Assembly (NCBI GenBank): GCA_963751355.1
Contig: CAVVVS010000127.1
Location: forward strand, 1 to 46,650
From: CAVVVS01 sp963751355
Lineage (GTDB): Bacteria > Bacteroidota > Ignavibacteria > Ignavibacteriales > Ignavibacteriaceae
Reading direction: 5' to 3'
DNA length: 46,650 nt
A program made the translations under genes and the position numbers. Each line of letters starts with the position of its first letter. Position 1 is the first letter of the stretch. Under the pieces are notes generated by a model, which was not told the DNA's origin, ran no database searches, and saw nothing but the letters and a program-made list of their open reading frames with translations. Positions 15,623 through 24,800 of the stretch are shown one piece after another.

Positions 15623-17368
15623 ATGAAAAAATTCTCGATATCAATATCCTTTTTTATAATTGTTGTTTTATTCTTCGGATGTGGGAAAAAACAGCCAGTT
15701 AAAATCCCGGATAACGAAGCAGTAGGCGAGTTCGCTCCACCCGACGCATATATAAACGGAAGCAAACATCCTTATTACGGCGCAGAGAACGCCTGGGACA
15801 TAGGTAACGATGATGCGTTAGACAGCAGATTCTTTTCCAGGGATCCCAAAGTTGAATATAAGAGGCGCGGACAATTAGCGCTTCTGCTTACAATAGCCGA
15901 CAAGCCCGAGGAATCGGAAAAATACTGCCGTGAGCTACTAGCCAAAGATTCACAAGATCTGGAATCGTACTTTAATCTTGCCATAGCACTTACAAAGGAA
16001 AATAAAATAGACGAAGCGGTTAAAACGGTAAAAACGGCAGTTGAGAGGGGTCTGCCGCTTGGACGTTTTTACGCAGGACCGAGAGATTTGCTGAAACCGT
16101 TGATTGAATCGAAAGGATTTCAGGATTTTGCTTCGCCATTCCATCTAGAAGTAATTCAGGGACCTATGATGGGCCGGGTATCGGATCACGGTGCAAGTTT
16201 TTGGGTACGAACAGTTAATCAGGTCAATATACAAGTAAAAGTCAGCAAGCACGAATCACTAAAAGATGCGGTTCTTTCAAACGTAATGAAGACGGATTCA
16301 TCGAAGGATTATACCTGTATTGTTTCCGTCGATAAACTTGATCCGAGCACTCTGTATTATTACGAAGTACTGGTTAATGGAGCAGTTTCGGATAATACCG
16401 TAGTACATTCATTCCGTACTTTCCCAAAAGAGAACACGGAAGCTGATTTTAAAGTTGTATTCGGAGGGGGTGCAGGATATGTACCATGGCACGAAAGGAT
16501 TTGGGACGTTATCAAAGGACATCAGCCGTTGGCCTTCATATGGATGGGAGATAACGTTTATATAGATACTCCCCTTGAGCCGGACGATATCCGTTACTGT
16601 TATTATGAAAGGCAATCGCGTCCGGAATTCAGGAGACTAGTAGCTTCCTTAGGCAATTATGCAATGTGGGACGATCACGATATTGCTACCGACGATTGCT
16701 GGCTAGGACCTTACAAAAACAAGCCGTGGTGGAAGCCGCAGATGCTTAGAATATTCAAGGAACAGTGGGTGAACCCGTTCTACGGCAGCAAGGAATGGCC
16801 GGCTTGCTGGTTTAACTTTAAGATAGCGGATGTGGAGTTCTTCATGCTTGACGGACGCTACTACAGGACCGATCCTTACGCCCCGAATCCTACGATGCTC
16901 GGACCGGATCAGAAAGCATGGCTGCTTAAGGCTTTGAAAAAATCCACGGCTACTTTTAAGGTAATTGTATCGGGAACTCCCTGGGCTTACGATGCGAAGC
17001 CAGGTGCAAGGGACGACTGGAACGGATTTCATAAGGAAAGAACGGAGATCTTTGACTTCTTAGCAAACAATCACATTAACGGTGTTATCCTTCTATCCGG
17101 AGACCGCCACCGTACAGACATCAGAAAAATTACGCGTCCGAACGGCTATACTTTGTACGACTGGGAAAATTGCAGGCTTACGAACCAGATAGTACACCCG
17201 ATCGAGCCCGGAGCTATGTTCGGGTATAACGCGAAACAAACATTCGGTTTATTAAACTTCGATACGAAGAGCAAGGATCCTTCCGCTACATTCACGGCTT
17301 ACAGTATCGACAACGAAAAAGAATTTTCAATGACGTTAAAGCTTAGCGATTTAACTGACAAGAAATAA
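15623..17368 (+). CDS. PhoD-like metallophosphoesterase lipoprotein with N-terminal TPR region
   Basis: ATG 15623 (behind CGAGGTA) is preferred to an in-frame ATG 33 bases upstream that lies inside the previous gene. The N-terminus ends LFFGCGKK, a probable lipoprotein signal with Cys20. Residues about 65-140 look like two tetratricopeptide repeats (REL...DSQDLESYFNLAIALTKENK). A fibronectin-like PhoD N-domain follows (about 160-265: GPMMGRVSDHGASFWVRT, STLYYYEVLVNG). The metallophosphatase domain (about 270-560) shows metal-ligand motifs GDNVYID, MWDDHDIATDD and SGDRHRTDI, typical of Ca/Fe-dependent PhoD phosphatase/phosphodiesterases. It should hydrolyse phosphomono- or diesters at the cell envelope. 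Its place inside a glycan-type operon, four bases after one gene and two before the next, suggests that the polymer carries phosphate or phosphodiester groups. Confidence 0.85.
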   Translation: MKKFSISISFFIIVVLFFGCGKKQPVKIPDNEAVGEFAPPDAYINGSKHPYYGAENAWDIGNDDALDSRFFSRDPKVEYKRRGQLALLLTIADKPEESEKYCRELLAKDSQDLESYFNLAIALTKENKIDEAVKTVKTAVERGLPLGRFYAGPRDLLKPLIESKGFQDFASPFHLEVIQGPMMGRVSDHGASFWVRTVNQVNIQVKVSKHESLKDAVLSNVMKTDSSKDYTCIVSVDKLDPSTLYYYEVLVNGAVSDNTVVHSFRTFPKENTEADFKVVFGGGAGYVPWHERIWDVIKGHQPLAFIWMGDNVYIDTPLEPDDIRYCYYERQSRPEFRRLVASLGNYAMWDDHDIATDDCWLGPYKNKPWWKPQMLRIFKEQWVNPFYGSKEWPACWFNFKIADVEFFMLDGRYYRTDPYAPNPTMLGPDQKAWLLKALKKSTATFKVIVSGTPWAYDAKPGARDDWNGFHKERTEIFDFLANNHINGVILLSGDRHRTDIRKITRPNGYTLYDWENCRLTNQIVHPIEPGAMFGYNAKQTFGLLNFDTKSKDPSATFTAYSIDNEKEFSMTLKLSDLTDKK

Positions 17369-17370
17369 AT

Positions 17371-20190
17371 ATGAAATATTTAAGAAATAAAATATTACTG
17401 CCGGCATTATTTCTATTGTTGATTATAGACTGCTCACAATCTGCGGCACAGTCTGTTTGGCACCAGGATTCGTTTAACGACTTTAAGGACGGAACTTTTA
17501 CCGATGCCGGCAGCAATTGTTATGTCTCTGCTAAAGGAAGAATACAAATAATTACAAGATGGGATTTTAATAATGACGGTTACCTGGATTTTATTTTGCC
17601 TTCGGGACACGGACAAACTGAGAAAGAAAACACATACATTTATCTAAACAACGGAAATGATATTGACGGTCGTTCAAGAATTGAAATCCCGGGCGGTGGA
17701 TCTCGAGCAGGACTTATTGCAGATTTCAACAAAGACGGTAAGAATGATCTTGCCGTAGTTAACTACAAAGATAGCCATGCTCCAAGAGTTCCGGCATGGA
17801 TTTATTTTGGAACTGACAGTGGCTTCTCTCCTTATCACCGGGTAGAATTGCCGGCAGTGGATGGAAATTCAATTGCAGCCGGCGATTTTAACGGTGACGG
17901 GTGGTTGGATTTAGCAGTCGGATGCCAATACTGGAAGAAGACCGACGACATTACCAAAGAGCCTCGCAAAGCCTTTATCTACTGGAATTCGCAGAACGGT
18001 TTTGATCCGAAAAATAGAACCGTTATTACGTTTAATAATCACGGTGCACACGGACTTGCGGAGGGCGACCTGGACGGCGACGGAATTGCAGACCTGGTTT
18101 TAATGAATACCAACAAAATGTATATACTACTATCATCTAAGAATGCATTAAAGAACCCTGGTAATGCAGTCGAGATGGATATATCCGGTTTCGCACCAGC
18201 TATTGGTGACGTTAATGGTGATAAGATAAAAGATATTGCTATCTGTACTAAAAGGGGAGTATTGATTTTAAAAGGATTAGGCAAAGGTCTTTTCAGTAAA
18301 AAGGATTCTGTATTGCTTCCTGTTAGCGATGCCCATGCAGTAGTTCTTTCAGACGTAGATAAAGACGGTCTTGACGACGCGGTTGTTGCTAACTATGCAA
18401 GAAATATTGGTGGGGCAACATGGACAAATTCTTATGTGTTTTATTCGGATGGCAAAAATTTTACAACTAGAAAACCTTTACTCCTTCCTACCTTAGGCGC
18501 AAGTGGAGTAAGCTGCGGCGATTTGAACGGTGACGGGTATCCCGAGATAGTTTTCAGCAACGAAAATGTAACCAACGAGAGAGAATTGCTTTCGTACGTC
18601 TATTGGAACGATAAAGGCACTTTTCGGTTTGAGGATCTTACTCAGATAAAGACTGAAGGCTCTATGGCAAATACCATAGGCGATGTTAACGGCGACGGTA
18701 AGCCGGATGTGATTTTCTTTAATGACGAAGGACATTTCCGTGACGGAGCAGCAATTACGACACTTTATTGGGGCGACGGAACACGGAATTATACGCGCGA
18801 ACGGAGTACAGAATTTGTTACTCACCATATTTTCGGATTCGGCAACGCCGATCTTGACGACGACGGCAATGTAGACATAATATTTGCCCGGGCAAAGTTT
18901 ATAACAGGAGTAAACCAAGATCAGTCCGGTCTTACTATCGAATGGAATAAGAATGGTAAATTCGAAAGGCAAACTTTTTTGACTATGAAAGATGCATACG
19001 GCGGCGTGAGGATAGCCGACATAAATAAAGACGGTTACCTCGATATACTTGGAAGTGGCAGCTGCATAGATCTTAACGATCCTTCGAAGCACGGTTTCCC
19101 TATATTTTGGGGCTCCCCTCAAGGTTACAGTTTTAAGAACAGAACTGTACTTCATATGAACAAAGCGCAGATTCGCGGGCCGCTGCTGATGGATCTTAAT
19201 AATGACGGCTGGCTCGATATTGCCGGACAAATAGAATACGGCAAGGTTATAATTTGGTGGGGCAGTAAAAAAGGATTTTCTGATAAAAATTTCACAGACA
19301 TTACCTTACCTCGAAAAGACCAATTAATGTATATAAAAGGGGCTGACTTTAATAAAGACGGGTGGATTGATTTGCTGTTGCCTCATCGCGGAAATCCCGA
19401 TGGCACAGAGTCGACCTCCTATATCTATTACGGTTCTCCTAAAGGTTACAGCAGCAAAAATATGATACAGGTAAAGTCTTATGTACCTTATCAAAATTGT
19501 ATTGCTGATTTTAACAAGGACGGCTGGCTCGATATATTTTTAACAAGTTACGGCGGTGAAGTAAGCGGTAACCGCCCGTCTTTGATATACTGGGGCAGTA
19601 AAAATGGTTTCAATCAGGAACCGACTAAGCTGCAGACATACGGTTCGTCGGGATCCAGAGCGTTGGACTTCGACGGTGACGGCTGGCTCGATATATTGGT
19701 AGCCGATCACCGCAAATCCGGTTCCTACTTTAAACCAGAACCGCACAGGCATGTTTGTCCTTCTTTGATTTATTGGGGAAGTCCATCCGGATTCTCTAAA
19801 GAAAATCGATCGGAGTTTATTGCTACAGGACCCAGCGGTTTGAATCTACGCGATGCCGGAAACAGTTATGACCGAGGTTTATATGAAGATTATTTCTCGG
19901 TTGTTCATGAAAGTGCGGAGAATGAAATTCCCAATTCAATTAGCTGGAAAGCCGAAACCCCTTTTGGTACTGCTGTACATTTTCAACTGCGGTCTGCGGA
20001 TAATAAAAATAATATAAATTCTGCCGAATGGAGAGGACCGGAAGGAAAAGATTCTTGGTATACGGATAGCGGTTCTAAGGTAAAAGGAATTACCGGGAAG
20101 TACATTCAATATAAGGCGAGACTAATTACTCCAAATGGTGCAGCGACCCCTTATCTGATTGAGGTTTCGACATATTTCAGTAAAAAATAA
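17371..20190 (+). CDS. Secreted FG-GAP/VCBS calcium-loop protein, 14 repeats
   Basis: The 939-residue product has a signal peptide (1-27, ending SAAQS). Fourteen calcium-binding loops of the type DFNNDGYLD, DFNGDGWLD, DVNGDGKPD, DLDDDGNVD follow, each after a blade of about 50-60 residues with motifs such as YWGSKKGF. Fourteen blades would make two seven-blade propellers, as in integrin alpha-like and polysaccharide-binding FG-GAP proteins. The last 100 residues (SWKAETPFGTAVHFQLRSAD to YFSKK) form a separate beta domain. There is no type IX tail. It starts two bases after the phosphoesterase gene, so the two are translationally coupled. It shares its N-terminal block (SVWHQDSFNDF, GTFTDAGSN) and domain plan with the next gene. 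Adhesion to, or cleavage of, a calcium-bound polymer is inferred. Confidence 0.85.
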   Translation: MKYLRNKILLPALFLLLIIDCSQSAAQSVWHQDSFNDFKDGTFTDAGSNCYVSAKGRIQIITRWDFNNDGYLDFILPSGHGQTEKENTYIYLNNGNDIDGRSRIEIPGGGSRAGLIADFNKDGKNDLAVVNYKDSHAPRVPAWIYFGTDSGFSPYHRVELPAVDGNSIAAGDFNGDGWLDLAVGCQYWKKTDDITKEPRKAFIYWNSQNGFDPKNRTVITFNNHGAHGLAEGDLDGDGIADLVLMNTNKMYILLSSKNALKNPGNAVEMDISGFAPAIGDVNGDKIKDIAICTKRGVLILKGLGKGLFSKKDSVLLPVSDAHAVVLSDVDKDGLDDAVVANYARNIGGATWTNSYVFYSDGKNFTTRKPLLLPTLGASGVSCGDLNGDGYPEIVFSNENVTNERELLSYVYWNDKGTFRFEDLTQIKTEGSMANTIGDVNGDGKPDVIFFNDEGHFRDGAAITTLYWGDGTRNYTRERSTEFVTHHIFGFGNADLDDDGNVDIIFARAKFITGVNQDQSGLTIEWNKNGKFERQTFLTMKDAYGGVRIADINKDGYLDILGSGSCIDLNDPSKHGFPIFWGSPQGYSFKNRTVLHMNKAQIRGPLLMDLNNDGWLDIAGQIEYGKVIIWWGSKKGFSDKNFTDITLPRKDQLMYIKGADFNKDGWIDLLLPHRGNPDGTESTSYIYYGSPKGYSSKNMIQVKSYVPYQNCIADFNKDGWLDIFLTSYGGEVSGNRPSLIYWGSKNGFNQEPTKLQTYGSSGSRALDFDGDGWLDILVADHRKSGSYFKPEPHRHVCPSLIYWGSPSGFSKENRSEFIATGPSGLNLRDAGNSYDRGLYEDYFSVVHESAENEIPNSISWKAETPFGTAVHFQLRSADNKNNINSAEWRGPEGKDSWYTDSGSKVKGITGKYIQYKARLITPNGAATPYLIEVSTYFSKK

Positions 20191-20218
20191 AATATTATTA
20201 AACATCAGAATTATTTAA

Positions 20219-23053
20219 ATGAAATTATTTAGGATTATAAAAATTACAGCAATAATAGCTTTTCTTGTATTTTCAACATTGGATGCACAGACTATATGGA
20301 GACAAGACAGCTATAAAGATTTCATAAAAGGAACTTTTGACGATGCCGGTGCCAATATGTATGTCTCACATAACGGACGAATTCAGGCCATTAATCGATG
20401 GGATGTGAACAACGACGGCAACGTGGATATTTTATGTGTTAATACACATCCTCTTGTGGAAATGCTCGATATGTCAATTTATTGGGGGAATGGGAAAGAC
20501 TATAGTATATTAAACCACAGCTATATTCCCGCAGACGGTCCCATGTGGCCTGTAGCCAACGATCTGGATAACGACGGTAATATGGATCTTATTGTTCCTA
20601 ATTATTCTAATGGTACATGGACCAATATGGATTCATTTATCTATTACGGCGGTTTAAGTAAGAATTATAAAAAGAAAGCTGGCGAATGGGCATTCTATCC
20701 TTTTAAAAAACGGGTCTCTTTAAAAAGTTCCGGTGCACAAAATGCGGCAGTTGCGGATTTAAACAAAGACGGATATAAAGACATAATTTTTGCATTTTCC
20801 AGCGGATACTGGGAATACAGGGATAAGAATTCTAAAGGCTCATCTTACTCCAGAATTTATTGGGGTGGAAAGAATGGGTACAGCAACGACAACTACACAG
20901 ACATTGCTACCGATGGTGCTACGGATGTAGCTGCTGCAGATTTAAATAATGACGGATGGACTGACCTAGCTTTTTCCAACGGTAACGGAAAAACTTCCTA
21001 TGTGTATTACGGAAGCGCCAAAGGATTCAGCCAGAATAGGATGATCGAGCTTCCTACCAACAAAGCCTCGGCAGTTAAAATTGCAGATGTGGATAACAAC
21101 GGAACACCTGATATTATTTTTGCATGTGAAGATGGGAATGCTTCATATGCATATACAAACATTAATGGAAAGTTTGATAGTAAAAGAAAAATAGAATTTG
21201 AAACATATGATGCAAAGGATGTAGTAACAGCAGATTTTAATAAAGACGGATATACCGATGTATTTTTTACTAACCACGAATATTCATTAACGGGAGATCC
21301 CAACCGTGCCAACCGACTGATTGATTCATACCTTTATTTTGGTTCTGCAAAAGGATTCAGTAATAAGAACAGGCAGTCTATTCCAACTATTGGTGCATGG
21401 GGTGCAAATGCTGCGGATTTAAATAATGACGGATGGATAGATCTTTTAATCTGTAACAACCAGGAGCACTATTCGTATGAAGTTCCTTCATTCATTTATT
21501 GGAATGGTCCGGATGGCTTTCAGGAAACAAAACGTACTTGTTTATATGAGCACGGTGCCGAAGGAAACGCAATTGCGGATTTTAATAATGACGGCTATCC
21601 CGATATACTTATAACGTCAATGATGGGCAATTCACGCGGGGGTTATGATCCTTCTTATTTATATCTTGGAAAACCGGATGGTAGTTTCGATGTAAATCAT
21701 CGTATTGAACTGCCGGGCCGTGAACCTTACGAACAAGCCTTTGCCGATTTGAATGATGACGGACAGGTAGATATTTTAATGGTTAATAGGGGAGAAACAA
21801 ATCGTGTAGCAAACGAAGTTTGGATCTATTGGAACAAAGATAACAAATTCAGTACGTGGGATATGTCCGGTTTACCGTGCTATAACGGTTTGGGTGTCCA
21901 GGTAGCAGACTTGGATAAAGACGGTTATCTTGATATTATAGTATCAAATGGTGGACCTCCTGTTAATATTCCAAATAAAAATACCCCGGGAGCTTTTATT
22001 TATTGGGGAAGTCCAAAGGGCTGGGCTGTTGAAGACAGAACTGAACTACCAATTAAAGTAACAAGGTCGGCTACGGTTTGTGATATTAACAACGACGGTA
22101 ATCTGGATCTCGTTTTCGGAAATCAGGGAAAAGGCGGTTTGGCAACAATATTTTATGGAGACGGGACACGTAATTATAGTTTAAAGCATTCGGTAACCCT
22201 GGAAGGCAGTGAGGGGACCGGAATGGGCGGAGTTGCCGATTTGAATAAAGACGGATTATTGGATATTGCATTTGCCCATAGTAAACATGTACTAATTTAT
22301 TATCAGAAAAAAGATCATAAATTCGGCAAGCCGGTTTTGATTCCGGTTCAAGCAAAGACGATGACTATCGGTGATGTAAATAATGATGGATGGCTTGATC
22401 TTGTTTGTCCATACTACAGTGGCAACGGCAGGCGAAGCTGGTATTCAACAGTGCTGCTCGGAAGTGAAAAAGGATATAACATTAATAATAGTTTGAAGTT
22501 TCCGACTGATGGTGGAACCGGTGCTTTAATTTGTGATTTTAATCGAGATGGTTACCCGGATGTTTTCTTCTACTGTCACCGCAAAGATGGAAGCTACGAT
22601 AAGATAAAAGACTACGGAGATCATCACACAAACTCACTTCTTTACTGGGGAAGTGCAAAAGGATTTTCCAATAAGAACGTGCTTAAGATGCCGAGCGTAG
22701 GTGCACACTACGATATGGGTGTCGATATCGGAAATATAAAAGACAGGAAAAATATTTTTGTATACACATCATCGGCTCATACTATGGGAGGTAAGAAACC
22801 TTTATCAATAAACTGGAAGGCCGAAGTGCCGGTGCGTACTTCTTTAAAATTTCAGATACGAACAGCGGAAACAAAAGAAGGATTAAAAAACGCGGAGTGG
22901 AACGGCCCCAAAGGCCCTGAAACATATTTCACGCAAAGTGACGGGGCAGTGCCTAAGCTGACTGGCAGATGGATACAGTACAGAGCGGTATTCGATATGG
23001 GCAATGGTGCCGATACTCCCGTGCTGACTAATGTTGAAATTAAATTTGAATAA
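20219..23053 (+). CDS. Secreted FG-GAP/VCBS calcium-loop protein, tandem paralog
   Basis: The 944-residue protein has a signal peptide (1-24, ending LDAQT) and the same opening as its neighbour (TIWRQDSYKDF, GTFDDAGANMYVS). It also has 14 calcium loops (DVNNDGNVD, DLNKDGYKD, DFNKDGYTD, DLDKDGYLD, DFNRDGYPD and others) and the same closing domain (SINWKAEVPVRTSLKFQIRT, ending VEIKFE). The same repeat number and end domains show it arose by gene duplication. The blades have diverged strongly, so the two proteins probably act on different parts of one target, or as a pair. The separation from the upstream gene is 28 bases, in the same operon. The absence of any catalytic signature that I can recognise leaves enzyme versus binding protein open. 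Confidence 0.85.
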   Translation: MKLFRIIKITAIIAFLVFSTLDAQTIWRQDSYKDFIKGTFDDAGANMYVSHNGRIQAINRWDVNNDGNVDILCVNTHPLVEMLDMSIYWGNGKDYSILNHSYIPADGPMWPVANDLDNDGNMDLIVPNYSNGTWTNMDSFIYYGGLSKNYKKKAGEWAFYPFKKRVSLKSSGAQNAAVADLNKDGYKDIIFAFSSGYWEYRDKNSKGSSYSRIYWGGKNGYSNDNYTDIATDGATDVAAADLNNDGWTDLAFSNGNGKTSYVYYGSAKGFSQNRMIELPTNKASAVKIADVDNNGTPDIIFACEDGNASYAYTNINGKFDSKRKIEFETYDAKDVVTADFNKDGYTDVFFTNHEYSLTGDPNRANRLIDSYLYFGSAKGFSNKNRQSIPTIGAWGANAADLNNDGWIDLLICNNQEHYSYEVPSFIYWNGPDGFQETKRTCLYEHGAEGNAIADFNNDGYPDILITSMMGNSRGGYDPSYLYLGKPDGSFDVNHRIELPGREPYEQAFADLNDDGQVDILMVNRGETNRVANEVWIYWNKDNKFSTWDMSGLPCYNGLGVQVADLDKDGYLDIIVSNGGPPVNIPNKNTPGAFIYWGSPKGWAVEDRTELPIKVTRSATVCDINNDGNLDLVFGNQGKGGLATIFYGDGTRNYSLKHSVTLEGSEGTGMGGVADLNKDGLLDIAFAHSKHVLIYYQKKDHKFGKPVLIPVQAKTMTIGDVNNDGWLDLVCPYYSGNGRRSWYSTVLLGSEKGYNINNSLKFPTDGGTGALICDFNRDGYPDVFFYCHRKDGSYDKIKDYGDHHTNSLLYWGSAKGFSNKNVLKMPSVGAHYDMGVDIGNIKDRKNIFVYTSSAHTMGGKKPLSINWKAEVPVRTSLKFQIRTAETKEGLKNAEWNGPKGPETYFTQSDGAVPKLTGRWIQYRAVFDMGNGADTPVLTNVEIKFE

Positions 23054-23087
23054 AAATATTTCGGAACAATTCAATTCAAGGAGTAAT

Positions 23088-24755
23088 ATGAAAAGTCTTG
23101 CGATTACTTTTATTTTGTTAGCATGCTCTGCAATGCTCTTCGGGCAAACGTTAAATATGGATATTTCGAAGGTAGGACCGAAAACTCAAGAGGTTGATAA
23201 CAGCCATTATTTTAACATTTATTATGTCTCTCAAAATAACGGAAACGATAAAAAAGGTGATGGGACTAAGAATAATCCCTGGCAGACTGTAGTATATGCT
23301 TTACAAACAGTAAACGGAGAAACGGAAAATCATCCCGTCGCTTTATTTGTTGCTGAAGGAATTTATTCCGGTTCCACAATAGAGATGAAACAATTTATCG
23401 ATCTTTACGGCGGATTTAATGCTGAAAATTGGGAACGGGATATATATAAATATTCAACTATACTAGACGGAAGAGAAGCACGCAGGGTTGTAGTTGGTGC
23501 AGATGACTCAAAGCTTGACGGATTTACGGTTGAAAACGGACTATCGAGATCTCATGGAGGCGGTATACTCTGCGATGACAGCGCGCCCGAAATAAGCAAC
23601 TGTTTTATTGTAAATAATTATGTGCTGGAGCCAGGAGATTTTAATATTGAAAGAATTCACCAGCACGGAAACCTCGGCGGAGGAGTAGCGTGTCTTTACA
23701 ACGCAACTCCGGTCATCGAAAATAATTTATTCTATAATAATAAAACTTCCATCGGTGACGGAGGCGCTCTTTCATTTTACGGATGGACAAGGAAACGCCA
23801 CGGCACTAATAGAAGGATAGAGAATAACTTTATGGTTGGATATGTGAGACCTGTAGTTAGGAACAATGTTTTTGTTGAAAACACAGCCGGTATAAATGAT
23901 GTGCATCGGACCCGCAGCAGCAATGGCGGAGCTATCTCATGTTCGAACGAAGGCCGCCCAATAATTGAGAACAATGTAATAGCTTCAAACCGGTCTAAAG
24001 GCAACAGCGATGCCGGTGGAGTTTACTCCGAAGATTTTTCTTATCCAACTATAAAGGGAAATTGGATAATCGGGAATATTGCAGATGACGACGGCGGGGG
24101 AATTTATATCATGAGACTGAGCGACGCTCATGTAGAAGATAATTTTATTGCCGGAAACTGGACAATGAATAGAGGTGTAGGCGGAGTAAGGTTAAGTAAA
24201 GAAGGACGTGCTCAAATTACTGGGAATATTATTGTTCATAATCAATCAGGCGGCGGAGTGCAGTGTGTGGATTCTTATATGGAGTTGAAGAACAACGTAA
24301 TCATGAATAACGAAGGTAAGTACAGCATATTGTTCTCAGATGCTTTTAGTTACTTTAAGCCATCTATAGTTGAAGACAATATCGTTCGCGGAAATAAGGG
24401 ACATCTAGCTTTAGATACTAAGGGAAACGATCAAATAATCATCCGTAATAATAACTTTGATGAAAAAGTTGACGGAGCAGGAAATATTAATAAGAAAGTA
24501 GATTTAAACAAAAAAAATATTTCCGGGGAAATAAAATCCTTGGTATTCAATGATCATTCTTACCTGACTGAAGTTAATGTTAACGGAAATTTAAATTCAA
24601 ATTCGTTGACAGGACACGTTATTAGGATAGGCGACTTCTGGAGCGTTATAGAGAAAATCTCAAATAATAAAATTTATGTTTGGGGTAATGCCGGTGAGCG
24701 TTCCAATGGTGCAAACAAATTTGAGATATTATCCAATTACCAAATACAGAAATAA
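23088..24755 (+). CDS. Secreted right-handed parallel beta-helix protein
   Basis: ATG 23088 behind CAAGGAGTA is preferred over an upstream ATG lying in the previous gene. The 555 residues begin with a signal peptide (ending MLFGQT). A DUF1565-like opening follows (YYVSQNNGNDKKGDGTKNNP, WQTVVYALQTV), then a long series of beta-helix coils with NNxF/NNVI ladders (ENNLFYNNKT, RNNVFVENTAG, ENNVIASNRSKGN, EDNFIAGNW). This fold is shared by pectate lyases, polygalacturonases, chondroitinase B and alginate epimerases, and by non-catalytic surface proteins. I cannot assign catalytic residues by eye. As the only beta-helix in the locus it is the best candidate for a polysaccharide lyase or epimerase. 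The symporter gene follows after 45 bases. Confidence 0.8.
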   Translation: MKSLAITFILLACSAMLFGQTLNMDISKVGPKTQEVDNSHYFNIYYVSQNNGNDKKGDGTKNNPWQTVVYALQTVNGETENHPVALFVAEGIYSGSTIEMKQFIDLYGGFNAENWERDIYKYSTILDGREARRVVVGADDSKLDGFTVENGLSRSHGGGILCDDSAPEISNCFIVNNYVLEPGDFNIERIHQHGNLGGGVACLYNATPVIENNLFYNNKTSIGDGGALSFYGWTRKRHGTNRRIENNFMVGYVRPVVRNNVFVENTAGINDVHRTRSSNGGAISCSNEGRPIIENNVIASNRSKGNSDAGGVYSEDFSYPTIKGNWIIGNIADDDGGGIYIMRLSDAHVEDNFIAGNWTMNRGVGGVRLSKEGRAQITGNIIVHNQSGGGVQCVDSYMELKNNVIMNNEGKYSILFSDAFSYFKPSIVEDNIVRGNKGHLALDTKGNDQIIIRNNNFDEKVDGAGNINKKVDLNKKNISGEIKSLVFNDHSYLTEVNVNGNLNSNSLTGHVIRIGDFWSVIEKISNNKIYVWGNAGERSNGANKFEILSNYQIQK

Positions 24756-24800
24756 GGCTATTATGATTTATATTCTTCAAATTATCAAAGGAGGAGTTTA

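Noticed and set aside
18493..19230. 245-codon minus-strand frame opposite the first FG-GAP gene
   Set aside because: It is the antisense shadow of calcium-loop repeats in a clearly coding gene, and its composition follows the repeats.
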